DNA of 15,342 nucleotides, taken from contig CALSCQ010002898.1 of the NCBI GenBank assembly GCA_943704525.1, positions 1 through 15,342 of the forward strand. The letters are read 5' to 3'. Shown piece after piece: positions 1 to 9,300 of this stretch. This DNA comes from Pigoraptor vietnamica. Taxonomy: Eukaryota; Opisthokonta; Filasterea. The notes under the pieces are model-generated. The model searched no databases. It saw only the letters and a program-made list of their open reading frames with translations, and was not told the DNA's origin. The position numbers and the translations under genes were made by a program. How positions within the stretch are numbered: position 1 is the stretch's first letter; every line of letters begins with the position of its first letter.

Positions 1-88
1 GGGGGGGGAGGACAAAGACAGCAGGCAGGCAGTTTAGGACAGGCAGGCACGAGATGCAGTTTGAATGACGCATGCAGAGATGACGCAC
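1..88 (-). other. Intron of the PP2A-A gene cut by the window edge
   Basis: On the minus strand this begins with the donor GTGCGT after the last visible exon. It then holds a branch-point-like CTAAAC (about 32-38) followed by a pyrimidine-rich run ending in C8 at the window edge. No AG acceptor is present after the tract, so the acceptor probably lies just beyond the left edge. The branch point is read by eye. Confidence 0.6.
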
Positions 89-2441
89 CCTGGTTGACGC
101 AGTCGAGCTTCGAAATAATGTTGAGGCGGACCTCGGGGAACTCGTCCTTGAGCAGCTGGAGGAAGATGGGCAGCAGGTGCTCGATCGTGCTGTGGGAGGG
201 TCAAGGGGTCAGCCGTGCCACGTGCTGCAACAGACAGCCAGCCCAACAAGGCCAACCGAGACATGCCCCGCAAGGCGCCCTGCAACAACTGCCACAGCCC
301 CATTGCGATCGCGCGACACCCACTGCTCCTTGCCGAGGACGGGCGCCAGGCCCATGATGACGCCTGCGAGGGACGCGCGCACGTGCTGCGAGTTGTCGAG
401 CGCAAGCTCCTTCACGCAAGGGAGCACGAGGTTGAGGATCGAGTTCTCCTGGACATCCTTGTCGAGCGCAGTGCAGAAGTCTGCGAGCCATCAAGCCAAA
501 GGCGCGTCAATCAACCGCTGACTCAGAGTGAAGAGATGGATTACACAGAGGCTGATCACAGCGCAGTTGAGAGCGGGCAATCATTCCGGGTAACGAACAT
601 GCGCGCGCATGCAGCACGGCTGATGCACGGCTGATAACAGCTCAATGGATGTGGGGTGCTGTTTGAGAGGACTAGGCACTCACCGGGCACCTTGGCGGCT
701 GCGGCCGTGCGCACCTCGGCCTCGTTGTCCTTGAGAAGGCGCACGTACGCCTGGATGAGGTCGTTCTTCGTAATCTCCTTGCCGAGCGCCCGTTGGAGCT
801 GCGCCGGTCGAATGGAGAATGGCGCGTGAGAATGGGGCACAGTCGCACACCGAGTCGATTCACCGGTGGTCATACAGCAGAGCTACTACGCAAGACAAAG
901 CAAAGTGATAGACACGCGCATGGAACAGAAACGCCCCACAGCACGCAACGACACACAAGAGCCGCCTTGACGGCACACGCACAGGCACGCACTTCGGTGA
1001 ACTTGTCGGCGACAATGTAGCGCACGCGCCACGACTTGTCCTGTGCGGCATCGCGGAGCGTGGGCATCATGAGCGTGTCGTTGTCGGCCTCGCTGAGAAT
1101 GGCGCAGATCGACACGGACGCCTCGATGGCAAGCACGCGCACAGAGTCCTGCTCGTCGCGCGCGAGGCTCACAAACAGCGGCACAAAGTCGTTCTTGGCG
1201 TACTCGGGCTCGACCACCTTGGCGAAATCCTGTGCGCGTGCAAAGTGAGTGCGTGACGAGTGAGTGCGTGCCCGTGCTGTGGCATGTGTGTGTGTGTGTG
1301 ACGGCCGTAGCATAGAGCACGGGTAACACGCACGGGGGATGCAGAATACCCACGCCAAGCTTCGATCCGGCCGCACGGCGCACCATCGGCGTCTCATCGT
1401 GGCAGAGCTGCGCAAACACACTGCGCACACACACACAGCGTCACTCTCAGACGCACGCACACACAGCGTCACTCTCAGACGCACGCACACACAGCGTCAC
1501 TCTCAGACGCACGCACACACAGCGTCACTCTCAGACGAGCCAGCGGCATTCACAAAACTCAGTCTAGCCGCCTTGTACAATGGGGAAAATGCACCAAAGC
1601 GCGCGACGGCGACACCCACGCCCTGAGCTCCCCCTTGAAGGTGGCGTTGACCTTCGGATACACGGCCGAGAAAAGGCCGCACGCAGAGTTGCGCGACGTG
1701 AACCAGTCGCCCGTCGCAATGCGCTTCACGAGCGGCACGACATACTCCTCGACGTGGGGGGGATCAAGCTGGCTAATCACCTCGCGCAGCGACGCAACCG
1801 CCTGCACAAACAGAGAGCAGATATTCAGCAAAACGAGGCAGATGGCGGCAGATGGATTTCGCACAAGCCACGCTCCGTAACACTCGTTGTGAAGAGTTCT
1901 ACGCTTCAATGCAAGTGAAACATGCCCTGTCCGCGAAGAATACGACTAAAACGCACACGCAATGTCGGCGATGAATCAACGGACCTTCTCGCGCACAACC
2001 GTCTCTTCGACCGTCGCGAGGTTCTCAAGGGGCACGAGGATGCAGTGCGCAAACTGCTTCCCGCCAACAAGAGGCACAAACTTGCCCAGCTCCTCCGCAA
2101 GAACGAGCAGAACCTCGTCCTCGTCGTCAATCGAGTCTACGCGCGCACACAACAGGGCATCGTAAGCACGGCCGCCTCACAAACAAATCCAATCGAGCCG
2201 CGCGCATCAAATCGGCGCACGCAACGATGCCGCCAACGCGCTCTGTTCCACATGCACGCACGCAATGCTTCGCACCTGTGAGGAAGGGGATGAGCTCCTG
2301 CCGCGTGCGCTCTTCGCCAAGGGCAAGGGCGATCGTCGGCAGGCGGCGAATCGCGTTCAACCGCAGTTGGACATCGTCGTTCTTGAGCTCATCAATGAGC
2401 ACAGCGATGGGATAGAGAGAGTCGTCCTCCGTTGCCGCCAT
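89..2441 (-). CDS. PPP2R1A: PP2A scaffold subunit A (PR65), HEAT repeats, 5' part of gene
   Basis: Scaffold subunit of protein phosphatase 2A, which joins the catalytic subunit to a variable B subunit in cytosol and nucleus. Eight exons in transcription order: 2441-2276, 2136-1985, 1801-1620, 1420-1354, 1229-993, 798-684, 480-324, 189-89. They join in frame through GT-AG introns to give about 392 residues, the first two thirds of a protein usually near 590 residues and about ten HEAT repeats. Diagnostic stretches are [20 protein letters not shown] near the N terminus, [60 protein letters not shown] and [15 protein letters not shown], all typical of PR65 inner helices. The start is the ATG at 2441, giving [11 protein letters not shown], which lines up with animal PR65. 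The gene leaves the window through the intron after 89, so the C-terminal third is missing from view, not broken. It is divergent from the UBX gene. The symbol is by family; an A-alpha or A-beta distinction does not apply to a protist. Confidence 0.95.
1421..1540. repeat. 28-bp minisatellite, about four copies, inside a PP2A-A intron
   Basis: The core AGCGTCACTCTCAGAC recurs at 1437, 1465, 1493 and 1521, spaced exactly 28 bases. The copies are separated by GCACGCACACAC, and the last is cut short. The array directly abuts the acceptor of the fourth PP2A-A exon. On the sense strand it therefore supplies repeated TGTGTGTGCG runs that serve as the tract before the GCGCAG acceptor. Copies are nearly identical, implying recent expansion. 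Confidence 0.93.
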
Positions 2442-3223
2442 CTTTGCGTGCCTTTGCGCCTAAACCCTATTGTTTCACGCACAGCGCCGGATGAGTTTGA
2501 AATTGCCGCGAAAAAAATCAGACACGATTAACGCGCCTCTCACACAACCCGCATAGACGAACGAACAGAAGAGATGCGCATGCGACACTTTCAGCGCACA
2601 ATCGCTGATGAATACGCGAATATGCTGGGACGAGCAGATCCCCCGTCTCACCTCCACAAACAGAGCAGACACAAGCAACACCTGCGATGCCCTTGTACAG
2701 AGGCACAGAATGGCCAGGGATTCAACTCGTGCACTCTGCACAGACACGGGCAAGAGGGAGCGCGCTTTCTCCCGTGGGATGGCCGATGGATGCGCCGCGG
2801 GGGCTGCAGGGAGAGCGACGGATGCGCGGATGGTGCCGATCGCAGAGGGAACGCAGATTCGCCGATTCAATGGCAGAAGGGCGGTTTTGCGCTTTGTTTT
2901 TGTTGGCAACGGGAGTAAACTCGGGATAAATTCTGAGGGAATTTATGCCCATATATGTTCATCCACAGCCACGAAGAAGTTATAATTAGTACTTTTTCAA
3001 AACAAAATTCCATTAATGTATATTTTCTTCCTAGTTATTACTTAATCGTAGACTTTTGCCATACTTAAAATATAAATTACACCATTATAACCTTATAAGT
3101 ACATAAACTGTTAGTTGGATGCTATTTACGGCGTGGAATGTGTTACTCCTTCCTCCCAAAAAGCAGAAACCGACTCAGCGCCAAAAAACCGTCGTCGTCT
3201 TTTCACACTGCGTACTTGCAACC
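2442..3223. promoter_or_regulatory. Divergent intergenic region between PP2A-A and the UBXN11-like gene
   Basis: No coding gene is supported here. Open frames exist on both strands but have no recognisable protein and no consistent codon use. Being between two divergent start codons it must hold both 5' UTRs and promoters. The striking content is a sharp AT-rich island at about 2970-3115 in otherwise GC-rich sequence. No defined TATA box or transcription start could be assigned. Confidence 0.55.
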
Positions 3224-6200
3224 ATGACGAGTCCGTACTCCAGTTTGAAAAAGATGCGGCGCGCCCCTCTTTCCGGCGCGTCCCCCTCGCCGCCGCCCGT
3301 GGCACCCAAGGCGCACGAGGACGACTGGGACCGCCGCGAACTGCGAACGCCGACGTCCCGCCCTTCCTCAGCCCGCGCCGCAGCCCCGGCGGCTGATCAC
3401 GCTGCCCCTCGGAGTTCGTCGCGTGCAATGTCGTACGGCGCGCTGTGGCAAAATCCGGCCGTTGAGTCGCAAGGTGTGCGTGAGGATGCCTCCGCAAGCA
3501 AAGCGACGCAACCACGCGCACCTGTGGACGCTGGCGGACGAGCACTGCCCACGGGCGCATACAGGCCGGAATCAGGTACGTCGGGATCAGGGTGACGCGA
3601 TCCCTGGTGCCGTTGCGTGTGTGTGTGCGTGTGCGTGCTTGCTTGTGTGCGCGCGAGTGTGCATAACAGCGGACTTACGCAGAGGCCGACATTTTCCGGC
3701 GGGAGGCCGGCAGCTGGGACAAGTCGTACGTGTCAGATTTGCGTCGGAAAAGCGACTCGCGCAATTCAATTCAGGGTGTGTTTGTGTTCGTCACTTGCGC
3801 GCCCTTCAGTTTCGCCGTTGTGTCTGTCTTCCGGCCGCCAGCGGCTTCCCATTCGAATGTGCGCATATAGAACTGTTGTCGCACTACTGGACACTGCGCG
3901 ACCTTGTCGCCACACGCGGACGCCGAGTGTCGAACTGAGCGCCCGCTTGCCGCAGGCGTTCCCCGCGTGTCGGATGGTGACCTGGTGGCATCCATGGCCG
4001 CGCGTCTGTCTCAATTGGAGGTCGATCTCCGAATGTCGAAGAAAGAGATAGTGGAAAAGGTGCGCCGAATCTGACGTGTGGCATCCCGCCATTGTGTGCT
4101 GTGCGCATTTCAGCCATTGTGTGCTGTGCGCGCGCATGTCCTTGTCGGGTAGATGTGCGTTGGTGTGTCCGCACATTCATGCAGCTTTCTCTTGAGACGA
4201 AGGCTCTGTGTGCGTGTTGCATTGAGTCCAAGCTGAGAGATTGCGTTGCGCAGAATGCCAAAATACGCGAGTTGGAGGACGCCAACCGTAAGTTGGAAGC
4301 CCGAATTCAAGAGAGAGAGGCAAGGCCATCGGACGGCGACGGTTTCAAGGTGTGTGGGGTATCTCTCACGGTGTTTGCACGGTTTGAGCTTATGGCGAAT
4401 GATCACGCGACCCCACTGTCATATTCTTCGCGCGCTCACTCGCGAGCCCTCGTGCAGGTGACTTTCCTCGAGCGCAAGGTGCGCGCGTTGCAGGCGCAGG
4501 TGGCAGAGATGGAGGAGTTTCTCGAGGACTATGGCATGATGTGGGTGGGGAGGGAGGGCGCGGGGGACACGGACGGCGTCGATCTGGCCGACCTCGCCGA
4601 TCCCGTCGCGCGCATCAGCAGCCACATCGAGGGCATTTCGGCGCACCACTCGCAGCAGACGGCCGCCGCACACGCGCAGAACACGTCCCCGAAGCACCGC
4701 AGCGTCGCGTCCTCGGTGGGCATGCACGACGGCGCGGTGCCTCTGCCGCCCGCCGTCGACTTTGACCGGATTATTGCGAACATCCAGGACCTAAATGCGA
4801 TGGCCGGTGGGTGCTTGTCGGCACTTATCGACTAGCGCGTGCGCGACTTGTGTCAAACACGCAGCTGTCGGACGCTTTAGGCTCTGTGTGTCCGACAAAC
4901 AAGGGCATTCCACATGTGTGTGTGGGACACCCTTTTGCGTGTGGCTCGTGCCCTCAACCTATTCCTCTGTGTAGGTGATGGCGTTGCGCGCATCACGAGT
5001 GCTCCGGACGGCAGCAAGCGGCTAAGGGTGCGTACTTTTAAGCAAATCTCCTTCGGGCGTTATAAACACGTAACGGCGCTAAATTCTCACCTCCCCTCAC
5101 TCTGCAGCTGCCGGACGCCGTAACCCTCACCCTGTTCCGCAATGGCGTCGTGGTGGGCGACGGCCCCTTCCGCGACTATGCTGAACCCACGACGAGCCAG
5201 TTTGTAAGGGACCTTGTCGACGGTTACTTCCCGCACGAATTCCAGGAAAAGTACCCAGACGGCGGTGAGTCGCGATGGCTGTGAAACATCTGTTACTGCC
5301 CGTCTTGTCCGTTGTGCTGACGTGGTCGTGTGCCGCAGTCCCTCTCAAAGTGGTGGACAAGCGCACGGAAGAGCACGTGCCCAAGTCCCCGACACGCCCC
5401 TTCGTGGGCACGGGCTTTGTGCTTGGCGGGACGGTGCGGCCGTCGAACCTTGTCGCCTCGGGTGTCCGGGTGTGTGGAGCTGCGTGGTTGCAATGTCTCC
5501 CAGTACGCACTCTAGCCGCTTCATATCATTATTTGTTCTCTGCTGATCTTCCATTGTGTGCCAAGGCACCACCGCGGCGCGAGGCACACACAGGGGGAAA
5601 TCGATCGCGGCCGACGTCGGCGAATCGCGAGCTGCGACGCGAAGGGACTGTGGGGCCGCGCGTGGACGCAACGCAGGGCATGCAGCTTGTCAACCCGCAC
5701 GCGCGCCCGGCGGGTGAGTGTGTTCAAATGAGTGTTGCGAGTATTGGGAATGTTCATTGAGAGGGCGACGTTGCATTGGTCCTTGTATCTCGTTGAATGT
5801 TCTGCGAGGGTTGTAGCGTCGTTTCGAGTGTAACAGTGGTGTTCTGTGGACGCCACTTTTTACGGGACTGACGGAGTTTCTTCTTTGGGCACCGTGTCGC
5901 AGCGTCCACGGACGAGTTCCTTGCGCGCCTCCCGAAGGCCGTCGTGAAGGACGGGAAGGTCATCGATGTGCGCAGCAGCATTGCGGACATGCTGCAGGTG
6001 CGTGCCGGGCATCATTGCGAAACATGTATCATCCGTCCGTTTACATCGCGTGTGCGTTCTCTCGTAGCCACGCAAGCACCCGACTGTTCTGTGCAATACC
6101 TGTCTGCGTCTGCCTCATGTCTCTCTCCATGTCTGCAGCCGCCCGCACACAGGAGCGATGTGATTGTCGCGGAAAGCGCCCCCCTCTCGCCCGGTGCCAA

Positions 6201-6678
6201 GGCAACGACCGTCCAGGTCAAGTTGGATGGTGGAGGGCAGGTGCGGTAACGACTACTTGTTTGTCGCACGTCGTCTTGCGCACGCATTAGCGCAATTGTG
6301 CACGGCACGGCTGGTCGCCGTTGTGTGTGGTCTTCCAGTTTTGGCGCGTTGTGCCGTTGCGTGCTGACACGCTATTTTGCGCTTCCTTCTGTAGACCATC
6401 GTTGTCAAGCTGCGATTTGCCGATACAATTGCCGATCTGCGGCATTGCATCGATCGCCACAGGTGCGCATGTGCTCTGGCGTCGAGTCTCTTGCTCACGC
6501 GCCCGTACGCGCTGTTGGCCATCAACTGAGTTCCGCCCATTGCAGGAAGGGGACGTCGCCGTACATTATCCGCACTGCGTTTCCCTCTCGCGTCTACGAC
6601 GATGAGTCGGCAACGCTCGAGGAGTGCGGCCTTGTGCCGAACGCGACGGTTCACCTGGCCGCAGTGGGCCGACGATAG
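3224..6678 (+). CDS. UBXN11: UBXN11 (Socius)-like protein: coiled coil, SEP and UBX domains
   Basis: UBX proteins are adaptors of the AAA ATPase p97/Cdc48; animal UBXN11 also binds Rnd GTPases. Twelve exons: 3224-3575, 3956-4059, 4254-4349, 4458-4806, 4975-5027, 5108-5264, 5339-5469, 5566-5713, 5903-5997, 6139-6240, 6395-6462, 6546-6678. They sum to 1788 bases, 595 residues. N-terminal SPYSSLKKMRRAPL resembles the UBXN11 N terminus. A coiled coil spans about 125-215 and ends EMEEFLEDYGMMWVG, matching the UBXN11 block EMERFLSDYGLQWVG. Next come AVDFDRIIANIQDLN, a SEP domain (about 315-405; LTLFRNGVVVGDGPFRDY, GYFPHEFQEKYPDGVPLKV), the linker FLARLPKAVVKDGKVIDVR, and a C-terminal UBX domain (about 512-595). 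The UBX p97-binding loop reads FPSR where canonical UBX has FPR. The 5470-5565 intron is the least certain. No UBA domain is seen, as in UBXN11. The protein is longer than the human one (about 520). Confidence 0.9.
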
Positions 6679-6997
6679 CAACAAACCAATGTCATTGTGC
6701 ACTCGTTGCCCAAGTGCAGCACACTGCCTTCGGAGTGGTCTTAGCCGAGGAAACTTCGAGAGCCCTCTGACCCATTGGCACGCATGCAGTTCAATGGTAG
6801 CCTTGCGTGCAGTGGACACTCACACTGATGCTGCCTTTGTAACACAACTGTGTGCGCGGTTCCACCCCGGATGAGCCTGACACGACGGCGTAGCGATGCT
6901 TGGTGCTGCGTCGTCCAATTGAGTCTCAGTTTCGTGTGCGGGCGGGCGTGGGCGTGTCAGTGCGCCTGTGCTCGTGTTTGCCGGCGACACGCAGTGG
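6679..6997. other. 3' flank of the UBXN11-like gene, nothing recognised
   Basis: This stretch follows the TAG stop of the UBXN11-like gene and precedes the duplicated SEC61G tail. I searched it for a match to SEC61G exon 2, expected if the duplication reached further, and found none. No clear AATAAA signal, tRNA or coding frame is visible. It presumably holds the 3' UTR. Confidence 0.4.
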
Positions 6998-7465
6998 TGC
7001 GCGTGCATGTGCCGCGTGATCGCTCTCTTTGGTTTGTCTCTGCTCGTGGTCTTGTCCGACCACCCGTCGTGCTTCTTGTTCTCCCGACGGACTCCCTTTT
7101 TCAGTCTTCTATACGCATTACTAGCACGCTGTCTGAGCCACTTTTTGGATGCCTCTGTTGTTGCATTTCGCTCTGTATTCCACCGTTTGAGAGTGCGTGT
7201 TTGTCTTCGACTTCATTGTCGTACCGCGCCCACAGCGGCGCCTGAATGGCCCACAACTCGACATATGCTGTATATGGGACGGTACAGAGCGGTGGCGAGC
7301 CGCGGGCCCTCTTTGGTCCTTGCGTGCGTCGTCGCGCCCTGCGACTGCTGTTCCGTGCGCGTTGCCCCGCTGTTTGCCTTTCACGTTGCTTTTCGCGGTC
7401 GATAAATAATAAGATCTTGCGCTCGTCATCCCTTGCCTTGGGCCATTCGCGACTGTTCTCTCGCT
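6998..7465 (+). pseudogene. Diverged partial copy of the SEC61G 3' end (last intron, last exon, 3' flank)
   Basis: This plus-strand segment matches the minus strand of 9763-10449, the 3' part of the SEC61G gene. Best blocks are 7160-7216 against 10292-10230 (about nine in ten positions alike), and 7230 onward against 10019 onward, where both read CCCACAG followed by CGGCGCCT. The equivalent of the SEC61G last exon is at 7236-7245 and would still read Gly-Ala-stop (TGA instead of TAA). The match continues through the 3' flank, including ATGCTGTATATGGGACGG and an AATAAG motif near 7406. SEC61G exons 1 and 2 have no counterpart upstream, so it cannot make the protein. The SEC61G copy carries about 200 extra bases between the two best blocks. 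Whether the fragment is transcribed is unknown. Confidence 0.75.
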
Positions 7466-7519
7466 TCCCGGGAAACGCGCGCATTGCATGAAGCGAGGGG
7501 TGAACGTGTGTGTGGCATG

Positions 7520-8250
7520 TCACTGAACGCGGAGGAGCACCTCGCGCACGCGCCGCCACATCTCCTTGTCGTCGTCGAATGTGAGGTGGTCGACCACTTG
7601 GTCTGTCTGTGCGTCGCACGCGAGCCACACGCCGTCGTTGATTTCTTTGGCCTGCAGCTCGACAATACCTGCAATGTAGGTGCGAGTAGAGCGTGTATAT
7701 GTATAAATACATGTGTGTGTGTTCGTGTGTGTCCGTGTGCGTGTGTTGTGTGTGCTTACGTGTGTTTGTGTGTGTGACGTGTGTGTTTGTGTGTGTTTGT
7801 GTGTGTATGTGGACGGTACCGGTCACACTGGCGAGGAAGTAGCCGACGCGCTTTCGCCGCTTTGAAAACCCGTTGATGTACTCCGTCGTGAAGGGCTCGC
7901 TGCGCAACACGCGCTCAACATGGAGGCCCGTCTCTTCCGTGAGCTCACGCGAGGCCGTCGCGAGACCGTCAAAGTCGGCTGCCTCGACACCCCCCTGCAC
8001 ACACATAAGCAGTTCAATCACAAACAGTTCAAAAAATCGGCACAAAGAAAGTGCAGACGCCATCCACGTACACACACAAACTTAAAAAAAAGGTGTCGCT
8101 TTGGCGCACCTTGGGGAAGGACCAGTGTCGGGACTTGCACCGCGCCTGCACGACAAAGACCGACCACGACGCCTCCCCAGTCTTACGCACGGGGATCACG
8201 CCGTAGGACTCTTCGATGCCCTCGGCGTTGACCCGGCGCGCTCCCATCAT
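7520..8250 (-). CDS. Nudix hydrolase (diadenosine/diphosphoinositol polyphosphate phosphohydrolase-like)
   Basis: Nudix enzymes cleave a nucleoside or inositol diphosphate linked to another group. Three exons, 8250-8110, 7994-7820 and 7668-7520, join in frame to give 154 residues. The Nudix region crosses the first junction: HWSFPK, then GGVEAADFDGLATASRELTEETGL (about residues 48-71, seen in two adjoining pieces). The catalytic RELTEETG core is intact. The Glu expected eight residues before the Arg (Gx5E) is Phe, with Asp one place earlier, so the box is slightly off consensus. The preceding PKGGVE is seen in yeast Ddp1/Aps1-type enzymes. The later KRVGYFLASV and GVWLACDAQ fit the last strands of the fold. 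The start is the first of two adjacent ATGs (GCAGCCATGATGG); the frame stays open upstream, so a longer N terminus is not excluded. It is convergent with the UBX gene. Substrate cannot be fixed between Ap4A-like dinucleotides and inositol pyrophosphates. Confidence 0.88.
7669..7819. repeat. Imperfect TG/CA simple-repeat tract in a Nudix intron
   Basis: The second intron of the Nudix gene is largely a degenerate (TG)n run on the plus strand, i.e. (CA)n on the sense strand, densest at about 7710-7810. Shorter TG/CA tracts lie at 1284-1300, 3615-3660, 8430-8473 and 14977-15008. All but the 8430 tract are in introns. Confidence 0.85.
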
Positions 8251-8287
8251 GGCTGCGGGTGTGGGTGTGGTCGTGTTGCGCTGTGTG

Positions 8288-8406
8288 GGCGGACTTCGGT
8301 ACACGAGACGAATCCTGCAGTGCGGCGACCACGACGAGTCCAAATGTGCCGTGTTGTCGGCAGTGTCTGTGTGGGAGTGAGTTGCGCGGAATGGGGTGGA
8401 AGCAAG
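8288..8406 (+). repeat. Duplicated segment C, upstream of the Nudix gene
   Basis: Matches the minus strand of 9665-9762. Shared blocks are GCGGACTTC, TACACGA, CCTGCAGTGC, then GTGAGTTGC and GGAATGGGGTGGAAGCAAG in the same order, with small length differences. It lies just upstream of the Nudix start codon, so it is probably promoter or 5' UTR sequence. The other copy directly abuts the SEC61G 3' flank. Confidence 0.78.
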
Positions 8407-8542
8407 GCCCTCCATGCCGCTTTTGAGTGTGTGCGTGTATGTCGTGTGTGCGTGTGTGTGTGTGTGTGTGTGTTTCATTGGGTTTGGACGTGCCGCAATA
8501 GGCGCTGCGGTTGGCGAATAGGCTCGAACAAGGGCGAAACAG

Positions 8543-8576
8543 TGACGTCATGCGGTCGGCTCCCTTCGTGACGTCA
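8543..8576. promoter_or_regulatory. Two CRE-like TGACGTCA palindromes
   Basis: The perfect palindrome TGACGTCA occurs at 8543-8550 and again at 8569-8576. It is the classic site for CREB/ATF-type bZIP factors. The pair lies about 300 bases upstream of the Nudix start codon. The spacing of 26 bases and the exact double occurrence make chance less likely, but binding is inference. Confidence 0.45.
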
Positions 8577-8594
8577 CGGTGAATTAACAAAATC

Positions 8595-9300
8595 GGACTC
8601 AGTGAAGGCCCACGCGGGGCGTTAATGCACCCGATGGCCAGCAGCGACTCCATCGTGCCGTGGGCCGTGCGGCCGAACACCGGCCTGCGGCTGCAAGCCT
8701 CCTGCCGCACAGTTGCAGCCGCTTGACCAAATCCATCGTTGACTGCGACGCGTCCTTGTCCTCACCCAACAGGCGCACGACGTTGAGCCACAATGCAACG
8801 GCTTGCAAGGCGGGGATTTTGCAGTCGTTGTGTGCCGGAAACCCAAAAGACCCCGTCCTTGGCACGTCGTACGCGCGGCGTGTCTTCGCGGCGCGGCGGA
8901 TATCAAACTTGAACGGGACGGCGGAAGGGGTCGCCGGCGCCCGGCGCAAACAGACGGACTGGGACAAGAGTGTCGAGGGCCTTGTTACTCGTCTCGTTGG
9001 GCGTCGCCAGAAACTGCGAAGTGGCAACAGATCGAACAGCGTCAAAGACGTCTTCCTCAAGACCATCGTCCCGGCACCGTGAACCACTCTCGCATGGCCG
9101 TCTGCGCGTCTTGGTCGAAGCCCTCACACCGGCCGCGAGCCGTGCTCGACGGCGCGGCGAGCGCCGCGACCCGCCACTGACGGGGATCCTGACGTCTAAT
9201 CGAACGCCCTAGTGAGCGCCCTCACCTTGGAGAAGGGGTGCACTACATCGGGCGGCAGCGCCTTCGCAAGACCGCTGCGTACGGCCGCGGGGTAGTCTTT
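8595..9300 (-). pseudogene. Unidentified coding-like stretch broken by repeated frame changes
   Basis: I do not recognise this protein. Reading the minus strand from about 9300, protein-like segments follow one another in successive frames. They are YPAAVRSGLAKALPPDVVHP (ending before a GTGAGG at 9225), DPRQWRVAALAAP with FDQDAQTAMREWFT, GLEEDVFDAVRSVATSQFLA with LDTLVPVRLFAPG, VPFKFDIRRAAKTRRAYDVP with LQAVALWLNVVRLLGEDKDA and MDLVKRLQL, and VFGRTAHGTMESLLAIGCI. The frame moves by +1 at about 9070, 8918 and 8715 without convincing splice signals, and the abandoned frame hits a stop soon after the first two. A decayed gene, sequence errors in a real gene, or very short introns would all look like this. 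No start or stop is assigned. Confidence 0.4.

Larger units (their letters stand above)
8251..8594. promoter_or_regulatory. Upstream region of the Nudix gene
   Basis: No coding gene is supported. It contains the duplicated segment at 8288-8406, a perfect (GT)n run at about 8453-8473 and two CRE-like palindromes at 8543 and 8569. As the 5' flank of the minus-strand Nudix gene it presumably holds its promoter and 5' UTR. Confidence 0.5.

Noticed and set aside
1421-1540. Regular 28-bp repeats that could suggest a CRISPR array
   Set aside because: There are no unique spacers: units are directly contiguous, and the locus is a eukaryotic intron.
2475-2909. Frames of 114-144 codons on both strands in the PP2A-A/UBXN11 intergenic region
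   Set aside because: No recognisable domain, no splice partners, and opposite strands give equally open frames; treated as chance.
7101-8075. Long minus-strand frame of 324 codons
   Set aside because: It is the second Nudix exon with its flanking intron read through, including (CA)n repeat-encoded His/Thr runs, continuing into the SEC61G fragment. The spliced three-exon model gives a proper Nudix protein.
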